The notes beneath the pieces are model-generated. The model had not been told where the DNA came from. It worked only from the letters and a program-made list of their open reading frames with translations, and ran no database searches. The position numbers and the translations under genes are program-made. A DNA stretch of 64,000 bases from Actinophytocola oryzae (lineage in GTDB: Bacteria > Actinomycetota > Actinomycetes > Mycobacteriales > Pseudonocardiaceae), in the NCBI RefSeq assembly GCF_004364325.1, contig NZ_SOCP01000021.1:62001-126000 (forward strand), given 5' to 3'. Position 1 is the first letter of the stretch, and each line of letters begins with the position of its first letter. Shown here one piece after another: positions 8,701 through 16,706 of the stretch.

Positions 8701-9188
8701 TCAGCGGCGGCGGAAGGTGCCGCGCGGGGCGAAGAGGTCGAAGTGGAACGTGAGGTTGCCCGTGAGTTCCGCGCCGAGCTGGGGGCCGGTGGCGTCGTTG
8801 GTGCCGGAGAGGGTCATCGCGCCCTCGATCGAGAAGGAGAAGGTGGGCACCGGACGTTGCGGATCTCCAGCTCGGAGCTGAGGTCGAAGCCACGGTCCTC
8901 ACCCCAGCGGGCCATGGCGCCGATGCCGGCCTCGGTGACCCAGGGGCCGATGTGCGGCAGCTCGAACTTCACGAGCTGGAGCCCGAGACCACCCTGAAGC
9001 CGGCTGACGTTCTGGCCGAACTCGAACCGCAGCTGGGGTAGGTTGCCGAACTCGAGGTCGCCGCTCAGGGTGCGTTCGAGGTCGTCCCAGGACTGGTACT
9101 CCAGCTCACCCGTCAGGCGGAAGGGCGTGGTCAGCTGGAACTCGCGGACGAGCCAATGGGGCGTCGTCGGGGCAGTCGGGTCAGACAT
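8701..9188 (-). pseudogene. Beta-strand-rich unknown protein, apparent frameshift near 8851
   Basis: The minus-strand frame from ATG 9186-9188 reads well (LTGELEYQSWDDLERTLSGD, LRFEFGQNVSRLQGGLGLQL) to about residue 112, then turns into CPPSPSRSRAR and stops. One base shift around 8850-8856 restores a convincing second half, VPTFSFSIEGAMTLSGTNDA and LTFHFDLFAPRGTFRRR, ending at TGA 8701-8703. The 488-bp span needs exactly one extra base to give 162 residues, so a 1-bp deletion or a sequencing error is likely. The product alternates polar and hydrophobic residues like a beta-barrel or lipocalin-like fold, but I recognise no family. It overlaps the upstream small gene by ATGTCTGA and is last in the FMO operon. 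Confidence 0.6.
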
Positions 9189-9366
9189 TGGCCTGCTCCT
9201 GACCCTCGAAGTCGGCGATGCCGTAGTCGATCCCGCTGACGTTCTCCGGTATGTCGGCCTCGGCGAGATAGGCCACCCAGTCGGCGCCCAGCTCCAGACA
9301 CTGCGAACCGCTACCGGCGTCGAGGTCGCGGCACTGGACTTCCTGGTCCTCTTCGTCCTCAGTCAT
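9181..9366 (-). CDS. Small acidic protein of unknown function
   Basis: A 61-residue protein starting at ATG 9364-9366 (MTEDEEDQEVQCRDLDAGSG). It is very acidic, has two cysteines (CRDLDAGSGSQC) and a central ADWVAYLAEADIP helix. It lies 141 bp downstream of the FMO gene and overlaps the next gene by ATGTCTGA, so the two unknown genes are translated together and presumably act together. The longer in-frame reading from 9474 adds a Gly/Pro/Arg-rich stretch that looks untranslated. A leader-containing peptide precursor was considered, but there is no clear core and no modifying enzyme beside it. Confidence 0.5.
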   Translation of the reverse strand: MTEDEEDQEVQCRDLDAGSGSQCLELGADWVAYLAEADIPENVSGIDYGIADFEGQEQANV

Positions 9367-9507
9367 ACCCGTCAGGTTCTCCCCGCCACGTCGGCCTGCC
9401 AACGCGCGCGGCGACGGCGAGTGGGGCAGTCCACCCCGCCCTTCGGGGAAGCCGCCCACACCGGAGGACGCCACGTCCGCCGGAGCGGGGCGAACCGGAC
9501 GGCCGGT

Positions 9508-11097
9508 TCAGGCGGGTACCTCCGCCGAGTCCTCGGCCGAACCGGGGGCCGCGAGTGGAGCCGAACCCGCCTCGGCTGCCGAACCCGCATGGGCTGCCGG
9601 ACCCGCCTCGGCGACCGGAGCCGGCGCGGAAGCCGCGACCGTGGGCAGCCGCCGCAGAACCGTCGGGGTGATCCTGCGGTACGCCCTGGGGTTCACCGGG
9701 TTCAGCCAGTGGGCGGCGCGGGTCCGTGCCGGGATGTTGACCTCGAGGTCACCCAGCACCTCGTCCACGTTGTGCATCGAGAACGGGATGATCTTCGTGT
9801 TGTGGCAGTGGTGCCGGTCAGTCGCGGTGTCCATGAACGCCAGCTGCTCCGCGACCGCCGCGCGCATGGCCTCGTCATCCGGCAGCGGAAGCGCCCCCAC
9901 GACATCCGCCGCGATCCACACGGCCGCCATCTCCGCGTTCAGCGGGCTGAAGAACGACGAGTTGTACCCGTTGAAGTACAACCCCGGCACCCCGACCGGC
10001 CGGATCTGCCGGTACAGCAGGAAGTTCCCCCGCTCGTCCAGCAACCGCGACCGCACCTCGGCAGGCAGGAACGGCACCCCCTGCGTGAAACCCGTCGCGC
10101 ACACCACCAGATCCGCGGGCAACCGCGTCCCGTCCGACAGCTCCGCGTACGTGCGGTCCTCGGCCACCAGCCGGGTGATCGTGCGGTCCCGGTGCACTGT
10201 GATGGCCCCCGCGGTCACGCCCTCGAAGAACCCTTCCGTGGCAAGGCCGATCGCGCCGCGGACGATGTCCTCCATGTTCCCCGAGGGCACCAGCTCCAGC
10301 GAACGCAACCCGAACTGCCGCACCGACACCGACCCGATCGAGTTGATCATGTTGCGGCGCAACCGGTTCCCCGGTCCGTGCAGGAACTTCTCGAAGCCGC
10401 GCAACCGGACGTAGCGGAACAACGCCTCGCCCATCCTGGTCAACAGCAGCATCTTGAAGTTCAGCACCCCGCCGACCTTGCGCGGCACCTTCCACAGCGC
10501 CTGCCGCGCGATCACCGACGTGCTCGCCGCCACCCTGCTCACCGGCACCGTCACGTCACACGCCGACTTGCCGTACCCGACCACCAGCACGTGCTTGCCC
10601 CGCGCCTCCTCGGCGTCGTGGAACTCCGTGCCCGCGCACAGCCGCCCGCCCGCCGCCGTGAACTCCGCAAGCCCCGGGTACGACGGCACCGCGGGCTCGC
10701 AGAACACCCCGTTGGCCACCACCAGCCGGTCGTACAGCTCGGTCGACCCGCCGGACGCGACCGCCCAGAAGCCCTCGGGCGTCCGGTGCGCCGCCGTCAC
10801 CTCGGTGCCCAGCCGCAGCACGCGGTCCACGCCGAAGGCCGCCGCGTAACCGACCAGGTACTCCTGGACCTGCGCACCCGTCGGCCACTCCGGGAAGTCC
10901 TTCGGCATCGGGTGGTCCGACAGCGAGTACTGCGCCTTCGGGCTCTGCGTGGTCAGCCCCGGATAACGCCGCGTCCCGCTCCACACGCCCCCGACGTCCG
11001 GCGACTTGTCGTACACCACGACGTCGTGGCCCGCCTGTAACAGCACCTTCGCGGTGGCGAGGCCCGCGACACCCGCTCCGATGATCGCGATCCGCAT
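9508..11097 (-). CDS. FMO-type flavin monooxygenase, copy 1
   Basis: A 529-residue flavoprotein starting at ATG 11095-11097 (MRIAIIGAGVAGLATAKVLL). It has the FAD-binding GAGVAG, the FMO/BVMO-like GGVWSGTRRYPGL segment, the second Rossmann motif VLVVGYGKSACD and the late ATGF motif (VVCATGFTQGVPFL). Family members oxygenate nucleophilic N or S atoms or do Baeyer-Villiger oxidation with NADPH and O2. The last about 45 residues are an Ala/Gly/Ser-rich tail missing from the close paralog at 25231-26733. It follows the cupin gene by 2 bp. A candidate IclR operator precedes this operon, so it probably oxidises the substrate or an intermediate of the neighbouring ring-cleavage pathway. Confidence 0.82.
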   Translation of the reverse strand: MRIAIIGAGVAGLATAKVLLQAGHDVVVYDKSPDVGGVWSGTRRYPGLTTQSPKAQYSLSDHPMPKDFPEWPTGAQVQEYLVGYAAAFGVDRVLRLGTEVTAAHRTPEGFWAVASGGSTELYDRLVVANGVFCEPAVPSYPGLAEFTAAGGRLCAGTEFHDAEEARGKHVLVVGYGKSACDVTVPVSRVAASTSVIARQALWKVPRKVGGVLNFKMLLLTRMGEALFRYVRLRGFEKFLHGPGNRLRRNMINSIGSVSVRQFGLRSLELVPSGNMEDIVRGAIGLATEGFFEGVTAGAITVHRDRTITRLVAEDRTYAELSDGTRLPADLVVCATGFTQGVPFLPAEVRSRLLDERGNFLLYRQIRPVGVPGLYFNGYNSSFFSPLNAEMAAVWIAADVVGALPLPDDEAMRAAVAEQLAFMDTATDRHHCHNTKIIPFSMHNVDEVLGDLEVNIPARTRAAHWLNPVNPRAYRRITPTVLRRLPTVAASAPAPVAEAGPAAHAGSAAEAGSAPLAAPGSAEDSAEVPA

Positions 11098-11099
11098 GG

Positions 11100-11564
11100 C
11101 TACGAGACCTCCGGCGGCAGTCGCAGCTCGATGCCGAAGTCCGCCATGATCGCCTTCATGACGTTGATGTCCTTCGGGCCGGGCGGCATGTCCGCGAGCG
11201 CCTGGTAGTAGCCCTCCAGACCCGCAGGCGAGACCACCGAGATGACCCGCGACTCCTCCTTGTAGGAGTTGCGGAACGTGTGCACGATGTCGCGCGGCAG
11301 GAACAGGTAGTCGCCGGGCTCCAGCACGAAGTCCTCGCCGCCGAGGTGCACGTCCAGCCGCCCGGCCAGGCAGATGAACGACTCGTCCTCCCGCGTGTGC
11401 ACGTGTGGGGGCGGGCCGCTGGTCTCCGCCGGGATCGCGTACTCGAACAGCGAGTACGCGTCCTGCGTCGACTTGCCGTCGGTCTTGAGCGTGATGCCAA
11501 GCCCGATCGCGGCGATCTGACGACCTTCGCGTGAAGGGAGGAAATAGCCGCCGCCGAGAGTCAT
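11100..11564 (-). CDS. Cupin domain protein (quercetinase-like)
   Basis: A 154-residue single cupin. The first metal motif is PPPHVHTREDESFICLAGRLDV and the second GDYLFLPRDIVHTFRN, giving the usual three His plus Glu. The C-terminal helical part (PAGLEGYYQALADMPPGPKD) resembles actinobacterial quercetin dioxygenase-like cupins. Such proteins may be metal-dependent dioxygenases, isomerases or sugar-type binding proteins. It is the first gene of the FMO operon, about 70 bp downstream of a GAGTCCC-N7-GGGACTC repeat on the opposite side from the IclR gene. Role in the pathway unproven. Confidence 0.75.
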   Translation of the reverse strand: MTLGGGYFLPSREGRQIAAIGLGITLKTDGKSTQDAYSLFEYAIPAETSGPPPHVHTREDESFICLAGRLDVHLGGEDFVLEPGDYLFLPRDIVHTFRNSYKEESRVISVVSPAGLEGYYQALADMPPGPKDINVMKAIMADFGIELRLPPEVS

Positions 11565-11634
11565 CGTCGTCTCCGTTTCGCCACGACACCGGGTCGGTCA
11601 CAGCGTGGAGCCGGCTCGGATGACCCGCAATTCC

Positions 11635-11655
11635 GAGTCCCACTGAACGGGACTC
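11635..11655. promoter_or_regulatory. 21-bp inverted repeat, candidate IclR operator 1
   Basis: GAGTCCC-ACTGAAC-GGGACTC, between the IclR gene end and the start of the cupin-FMO operon. Read on the opposite strand, the site at 12420-12440 differs from it at one of 21 positions. Further half-sites GGGACTCAG (11664-11672) and GAACTCAG (11680-11687) follow at 15-16 bp steps, as expected for multimeric IclR binding. Confidence 0.65.
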
Positions 11656-11683
11656 AGCTGCCCGGGACTCAGTGGCGCCGAAC

Positions 11684-12442
11684 TCAGCGGCGCTGCGAGT
11701 ACGCCCTCGACGCCGCGGCTGCCGCGAGCCGCACGGCCGGGCCGATCCGGTCACCCCGCACGATCGCGGACGGGCCGGTCACCGACACGGCCGCGGCGAC
11801 GTCGCCGAGCGGGCCGAACACGGGCGCGGCCACGCAGCTCACCCCGATGTTGCCCTCCTCGCGCTCTAGTGCGAAGCCCCGGTCCGGGATGGCGGCAAGC
11901 TCGCGGCGCACGGCGACCGGGCTGGTCAGCGTGCGTGGCGTGCGCCTGGGCATGTCGGCGTCGAGTACCCGGGTCACGGCCGCGACGTCGGAGAACGCGA
12001 GGATCGCCCGGCCGAGCGCCGAGCAGTACGCCGGGATCGTCCCGCCGACCTGCGACAGCATCGGCATCGGCCGGTGCCCGGTGATCTTCTCCACGACCAG
12101 GACCTGCGTGCCGTCCAGCACGCCGAGTTGCACGGTCGTCTTGGCCGCGTGGTGCAGGTCCTGCATGAACGGCAGCACCGCCTCACGCAGCTCGTGCCGG
12201 ATCGGCGCCAGGCCGGACAGCTCGAACAGGCGGTTGCCGATCCGGTACCGGTCCTTCGGCTTGTCCAGCCAGCCGAGACGGATCATCTTGTCGGCCGTGC
12301 GGTGGGTGGTCGACCTCGGCAGCCCGCACCTGCTCACCAGGCCGGAAAGCGTCAGCTCACGGTGGGTGGCGTCGAAGGCGCTGAGGATCGCGGACGCGCG
12401 GTCGAGCCCGCCAGTCGCCGAGTCCCGATCAGTGGGACTCAT
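11684..12442 (-). CDS. IclR family transcriptional regulator
   Basis: A 252-residue IclR protein: N-terminal winged helix (RASAILSAFDATHRELTLSG, then PRSTTHRTADKMIRLGWL) and C-terminal effector-binding domain (QLGVLDGTQVLVVEKITGH, GTIPAYCSALGRAILAF, GFALEREEGNIGVSCVAAPV). IclR regulators usually sense small acids or aromatic catabolites. Its start codon overlaps one 21-bp inverted repeat, and another precedes the cupin-FMO operon, so it probably autoregulates and controls the operons on both sides. Divergent from the SDR gene by 37 bp. Confidence 0.9.
   Translation of the reverse strand: MSPTDRDSATGGLDRASAILSAFDATHRELTLSGLVSRCGLPRSTTHRTADKMIRLGWLDKPKDRYRIGNRLFELSGLAPIRHELREAVLPFMQDLHHAAKTTVQLGVLDGTQVLVVEKITGHRPMPMLSQVGGTIPAYCSALGRAILAFSDVAAVTRVLDADMPRRTPRTLTSPVAVRRELAAIPDRGFALEREEGNIGVSCVAAPVFGPLGDVAAAVSVTGPSAIVRGDRIGPAVRLAAAAASRAYSQRR
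12420..12440. promoter_or_regulatory. 21-bp inverted repeat, candidate IclR operator 2
   Basis: GAGTCCC-GATCAGT-GGGACTC, covering the IclR start codon (ATG 12440-12442) and lying 40 bp before the divergent SDR gene. Its reverse complement has spacer ACTGATC against ACTGAAC in the site at 11635. Binding here could control both the regulator and the SDR-cupin-hydrolase-dioxygenase operon. Confidence 0.65.
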
Positions 12443-12479
12443 CGTTGGTTCCCCGTCTCATGCGAGCCAGGCTAACCCC

Positions 12480-13208
12480 ATGGGCAGCAGGACCGCACTG
12501 GTCGGTGGTGGCGCGACGGGCATCGGCCACGCGACGGCCCGCGCGCTGGCGCTGGCAGGCCACCGCGTCGTGATCACCGGGCGCAGGGCCGACGTGCTCG
12601 ACGCCGCGGCGGCGACACTGCGGGAGGACACCGGCGCGGACGTCACCGCCCTGGTGGGGGACCTGTCCGAACCGGACCTCGGCTCGGTGCCCGACGCCGA
12701 CGTCCTCGTGCTCAACGCGGGCGGACCGCCGCCGGGCCGGATCCTGGACGTGCCGGACGACGCGTGGCGGGCCGCGGCCGACCTGCTCCTCTTCGGACCG
12801 CTGCGGCTGGCCGGGCACGCGCTGCCCAGGATGGCCGAGCAGTGCTTCGGGCGGGTCGTGTTCGTGACGTCCACGGCCGTGCGGCAGCCCCAGCCCGACC
12901 TCGCCACGTCCGTCGTGCTGCGCTCGGCCGTCCACGCGGCGGCGAAGCTGCTGTCACTGGAGCACGCCGACCGCGGTGTGACGGTCAACTGTGTCGCGCC
13001 TGGCGCCACCGACACCGAGCGCAGGCGCGAGATCCTCGCCCGGCGTGCCGGTGACGCCGAGCAGCGCGACCTCGAAGCGATCCCCGGAGGGCGAGCAGGG
13101 CGCCCGGAGGAGATCGGCGCGGCCGTGGCCTTTCTGGCCTCGGCCGCTGCAAGCTATGTGAACGGGACCGTGCTCACGGTCGACGGCGGCAGGACGGAGA
13201 CGATCTGA
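12480..13208 (+). CDS. SDR-family oxidoreductase, atypical active site
   Basis: A 242-residue Rossmann protein from ATG 12480 (MGSRTALVGGGATGIGHATA). The cofactor motif GGGATGIG and the structural motif VLNAGGP are present, and the C-terminus has the usual NGTVLTVDGG. The active-site region reads VTSTAVRQPQPDLATSVVLR followed by SAVHAAAK: the Ser and Lys are recognisable but the usual catalytic Tyr is missing, a feature of a known FabG-like subfamily. It may therefore bind cofactor with altered chemistry. First gene of a four-gene operon; its stop overlaps the next start. Likely oxidises or reduces an intermediate of the ring-cleavage pathway. Confidence 0.8.
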   Translation: MGSRTALVGGGATGIGHATARALALAGHRVVITGRRADVLDAAAATLREDTGADVTALVGDLSEPDLGSVPDADVLVLNAGGPPPGRILDVPDDAWRAAADLLLFGPLRLAGHALPRMAEQCFGRVVFVTSTAVRQPQPDLATSVVLRSAVHAAAKLLSLEHADRGVTVNCVAPGATDTERRREILARRAGDAEQRDLEAIPGGRAGRPEEIGAAVAFLASAAASYVNGTVLTVDGGRTETI

Positions 13209-13711
13209 TGGCACTGTCCGGACCGGACTTCAGCATGGCCGAGTTCCTCGGCGCGATCTCGGACACGGTGCGGCCGAGCACCGCGCGGCCGGTCGTGGTG
13301 CGGGCCGCCGACCTGGAGACCCTGCCGGCCGACCAGGTGCACAACCCGACCACGCTGTCCATCGCGGGCAGACTGCCCACGGCGACGTTCGAGATCTTCC
13401 GGCAGACGATCCCACCCGGCCAGAGCTCCGACATGCAGCGCCACCACCACGAGACCGTGCACTACGTGATCTCGGGCGATGGCCACAGCGAAGTCGAGGA
13501 CGAGACCGAGTCGTGGGCGACGGGTGACTTCGTCTACACACCGCCGTGGACGTGGCACCGCCACTACAACGACTCCACCGAGCACCCGGTCGAGTTCCTG
13601 ACCATCGAGAACTCCCGCCTCCTCGGCGCGCTGGGCGTCGGACGGCGGCAGAGCGCAGGCCTGGTGACGGTCGAGGAGGCGCGGGCGCGCTTCAAGGAGG
13701 AGACAGCGTGA
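13208..13711 (+). CDS. Cupin domain protein
   Basis: A 167-residue protein with a cupin core: MQRHHHETVHYVISGDGHSE supplies metal-type His and Glu residues and FVYTPPWTWHRHYNDS the second motif. It resembles gentisate/hydroxyanthranilate-type single cupins only loosely. Its start codon overlaps the SDR stop by one base and its stop overlaps the hydrolase GTG (GTGA), so it belongs to the same translation-coupled operon. It could be a metal-dependent dioxygenase or isomerase in the same pathway; substrate unknown. Confidence 0.72.
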   Translation: MALSGPDFSMAEFLGAISDTVRPSTARPVVVRAADLETLPADQVHNPTTLSIAGRLPTATFEIFRQTIPPGQSSDMQRHHHETVHYVISGDGHSEVEDETESWATGDFVYTPPWTWHRHYNDSTEHPVEFLTIENSRLLGALGVGRRQSAGLVTVEEARARFKEETA

Positions 13712-14559
13712 GTCACATCAGTATCTGGGGCGAGTTGTCCGATGTGGACCACGAACTGTCCCATGTGGACGTGTCGGGGGTGCGGACCAGGGTGTTGTGG
13801 GCTGGCGCGGGACCGGACCTGGTGCTGCTGCACGGCACCGGCGGCCACCTCGAGGCCTACGCCCGCGACATCGCCGGTCTGGCGAGGGACTTCCGCGTGA
13901 CGGTCTACGACATGGTCGGCCACGGCTGGTCCGACCTGCCCGACAAGCCGTACACCACCGACGTGCTGTCCGACCACCTGATCGGCGTGATGGACGCACT
14001 GGGGGTCGAGCACGCGCACCTGTCCGGCGAGTCGCTCGGCGGCTGGGTGGCCGCCTGGACCGCCGCGCACCACCCGGACCGCGTCGACCGGCTCGTGCTG
14101 AACACCCCGGGCAACATCGCGAACAAGCCCGAGGTGATGGCGAAGGTGCGGGACAGCACCCTGGCCGCGGTGCTCGACCCGAGCGACGAAAAAGTGCGGC
14201 CCCGGGTGGAGTTCCTGTTCCACCACAAGGAGATGGTGACCGACGAGCTGGTGGCCCTGCGCCGCGCGGTGTACTCGCGCCCGGGTTTCGAGCAGGCCAT
14301 CAGGAACACGCTCGTGCTGCAGGACCCCGAGGTGCGCAAGGACTTCGCGTGGGACCCGTCGTGGGTCGGCAAGATCACCGCGCCGACCCTGTTGCTGTGG
14401 ACCGAACACGACCCGACCGGCGGCCTCGACGAGGCCGACCTGCTGCTGGAGTGGCTGCCGGACGCGCGTCTGCACGTGATCGCCGACGCCGGTCACTGGC
14501 CGCAGTGGGAGAAGGTCGACGAGTTCCTGGCCGCGCACCGGGAGTTCCTGCTGTCATGA
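13708..14559 (+). CDS. Alpha/beta hydrolase, meta-cleavage product hydrolase-like
   Basis: A 283-residue alpha/beta hydrolase from GTG 13708, overlapping the cupin stop. It shows the oxyanion segment LLHGTGGHLEAY, the nucleophile elbow SGESLGGW, an acidic residue in WTEHDPTG and the catalytic His in IADAGHWPQWE. The layout and the WxxAWxAAHHPDRV helix fit C-C bond hydrolases such as MhpC, BphD and HsaD, which cut the vinylogous 1,5-diketone made by extradiol dioxygenases. The extradiol dioxygenase gene comes next, which supports this role. Confidence 0.8.
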   Translation: MSHISIWGELSDVDHELSHVDVSGVRTRVLWAGAGPDLVLLHGTGGHLEAYARDIAGLARDFRVTVYDMVGHGWSDLPDKPYTTDVLSDHLIGVMDALGVEHAHLSGESLGGWVAAWTAAHHPDRVDRLVLNTPGNIANKPEVMAKVRDSTLAAVLDPSDEKVRPRVEFLFHHKEMVTDELVALRRAVYSRPGFEQAIRNTLVLQDPEVRKDFAWDPSWVGKITAPTLLLWTEHDPTGGLDEADLLLEWLPDARLHVIADAGHWPQWEKVDEFLAAHREFLLS

Positions 14560-14608
14560 GCCGAGCTTGCGGAGCGTTCCGGTGCCGCGGAGCGAACGAG
14601 GGGGCGGC

Positions 14609-15541
14609 ATGAGCGAGATCATCGGGTTGGTGGCGATGTCGCACTCGCCGTTCGCGACGCTGTTACCGCCGGACGACGAGTCCGGGCCCGGCGGCCGGTT
14701 CCTCGCCGACGCCGACCGGGTGGCCAAGGCCGTGGCCCGGCTGGCGCCGGACGCCGCGGTCGTGATCGGCCCCGACCACTTCCACGCCAACTTCTACGAC
14801 GTGATGCCGCCGTTCGTGCTCGGGGTCGAGGAGGCCGTCGGCTTCGGTGACTTCGGCAGCCGCGAGGGTCCGCTGCCGGTGGCGACCGACCTCGCGTGGT
14901 CCGTCCGGGACGGCCTCGCGGACGCGGGGTTCGACCTGTCGCTGTCGTACTCGCTGACCGTCGACCACGGCGTGGTGCAGAGCTACGAGATGGCCTGCGG
15001 CGGGGCCGTGCCGCTCGTGCCGCTGGTCGTCAACACCGCGGCGCCACCCCTGCCCGGCATGGCCCGCTGTGTCCAGCTGGGACAGGCACTCGGCGCGGCG
15101 ATCAGGGCGGCGAGCTTCCCCGGTCGGGTTCTCGTGGTGGCGAGCGGCGGCCTGTCGCACTGGCTGCCGTCCAACGACCCGCGTGACCCGTCGGTGGTGG
15201 GGGAGCGGCGGACGGCGATGATCCACGGCCGCAGGAACGCGAGGGAGTTCGCCGCGGCCAGGGAGCCGAAGGTCCGCGCCATGGCAGGCAACCCGGACGC
15301 CCCGGTCAGTACCGAATGGGACGCGTGGTTCCTCCGGCAACTGTCCACACCGGACCTGTCGGCGGTCGTCGCGCTCGGCGACGACGGCCTCGAGGCCAGG
15401 GCGGGCAGCGGCGGCCAGGAGATCCGCACGTGGCTGATCGGCCACGCCGCCACCGCCACCCCGCTCCTGTGGACGAGCTACGAACCGGTCCCCGAGTGGA
15501 TCACCGGCATGGGCATCGGCACGAGCTTCCCGGTCGACTGA
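14609..15541 (+). CDS. Extradiol ring-cleavage dioxygenase, LigB/MhpB type
   Basis: A 310-residue class III extradiol dioxygenase. I use ATG 14609 (MSEIIGLVAMSHSPFATLLP), behind GAGGGGGC. MSHSP, GPDHFHANFYDVMPPFVLG and ASGGLSHWLP match the iron-ligand and active-site regions of MhpB, the 2,3-dihydroxyphenylpropionate 1,2-dioxygenase family. These enzymes use Fe(II) and O2 to open catechol-type rings next to the diol; the hydrolase encoded just upstream would act on the product. The gene ends 4 bp before the convergent transporter permease gene. Confidence 0.82.
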   Translation: MSEIIGLVAMSHSPFATLLPPDDESGPGGRFLADADRVAKAVARLAPDAAVVIGPDHFHANFYDVMPPFVLGVEEAVGFGDFGSREGPLPVATDLAWSVRDGLADAGFDLSLSYSLTVDHGVVQSYEMACGGAVPLVPLVVNTAAPPLPGMARCVQLGQALGAAIRAASFPGRVLVVASGGLSHWLPSNDPRDPSVVGERRTAMIHGRRNAREFAAAREPKVRAMAGNPDAPVSTEWDAWFLRQLSTPDLSAVVALGDDGLEARAGSGGQEIRTWLIGHAATATPLLWTSYEPVPEWITGMGIGTSFPVD

Positions 15542-15545
15542 GGGG

Positions 15546-16706
15546 TCAGACCGCGTTCCTCCGCGCGAGCGAGTCGATCGCGACCGACACCGCCAGCACC
15601 GCGGCCGTGACCATGAAACGGACCGACGAGTTCACGTTCAGCAGCAGCATCCCGTTGGTGATCGACTGGATCACCAGGATGCCGAGCAGGGCGGCGTGTG
15701 CCCGGCCACGACCACCGAACAGGCTGGTGCCGCCGATCACCGCGGCGGCGATGGCCATCAGCAGGATGTCGCTGCCGCCGGAACTCTGGTTCACCGCGGC
15801 CAGCCGGGACGCGGCCAGGATTCCCCCGACCCCCGCGAGCACGGACGCGGCCACGAACGCCAGCACCCGCACCGACACCACGTTGATCCCGGCCCGCCGC
15901 GCCGCCTCCGCGTTGCCGCCGACCGCGAACATCCGGCGCCCGAACACCGTCCTGCGCAGCACGAGGTCCACGACGATCACCAGGCCGCCGAAGATGACGA
16001 GCGTCAGCGGCACGCCCCGGTCGGAGTTCAGCACCGTCACCGCGACCGCCAGCACCACCGCGAGGCCGAGTGAACGCACGACCGTCCACCACAGCGCCGG
16101 CGCGGGCAGCTCCACGCCGATCCGCCTGGCACGCACCACGACCCCGGCCGCCAGGTGACCGCCCGCGAGCAACACGACCACCAGCCAGCCGAGCCACGGC
16201 GGCAGCCACGTGTCGGACAGCGTCGCGATGCCGTGGTCGAACGGCAGGTTGATCGTGCCCGCCGACCCCAGCAGGTACAGCAGAAGCCCCTGCCAGCCGA
16301 TGAGCCCGGCGAGGGTCACCACGAACGAGGGCATCGCGAGCGCGGTCCGCATCACGCCGTGCAGTGTGCCGACGAGCGCGGCGGCGACGAGTGCGGCCAG
16401 GACCGCGAGCCACGCCGGCCACGACGACCGCACGTACAGCAACGTCATCACGACCGCGGCGAGGCCGCTGACCGAGCCCGCGGACAGGTCGATCTCACCC
16501 AGCAGCAGCACCATGATGATGCCGAGCGAGATCGTGCCCGTGGCCGCCAGCTGCAGCGCCAGGTTGGTCAGGTTCTCCGCGGACAGGAAGTGCGAGTTCA
16601 GCGACGAGAACACGGTCGCGATCAGCACGAGCCCGACCGCGACCGGCACCGACCCGAGGTCGCCTCGGCGTGCCCGGTCGCGGGCGACCGAGACCAGCTG
16701 GTTCAT
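15546..16706 (-). CDS. Sugar ABC transporter permease (XylH/RbsC type)
   Basis: A 386-residue multi-pass membrane protein of the branched-chain/ribose permease family. It has about ten hydrophobic segments and the family motifs EIDLSAGSVSGLAAVVM, FVVTLAGLIGWQGLLLYLLG and VGGNAEAARRAGI followed by AAVIGGTSLFGGRG. It is the last gene of the binding protein-ATPase-permease operon and overlaps the ATPase gene by four bases. It forms the membrane channel for a sugar, possibly xylose or a related sugar, judged from the XylF-like binding protein. Confidence 0.88.
   Translation of the reverse strand: MNQLVSVARDRARRGDLGSVPVAVGLVLIATVFSSLNSHFLSAENLTNLALQLAATGTISLGIIMVLLLGEIDLSAGSVSGLAAVVMTLLYVRSSWPAWLAVLAALVAAALVGTLHGVMRTALAMPSFVVTLAGLIGWQGLLLYLLGSAGTINLPFDHGIATLSDTWLPPWLGWLVVVLLAGGHLAAGVVVRARRIGVELPAPALWWTVVRSLGLAVVLAVAVTVLNSDRGVPLTLVIFGGLVIVVDLVLRRTVFGRRMFAVGGNAEAARRAGINVVSVRVLAFVAASVLAGVGGILAASRLAAVNQSSGGSDILLMAIAAAVIGGTSLFGGRGRAHAALLGILVIQSITNGMLLLNVNSSVRFMVTAAVLAVSVAIDSLARRNAV

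Noticed and set aside
9181-9474. Small acidic gene as a RiPP precursor
   Set aside because: No core with Ser/Thr/Cys residues typical for modification and no modifying enzyme or protease gene adjacent.
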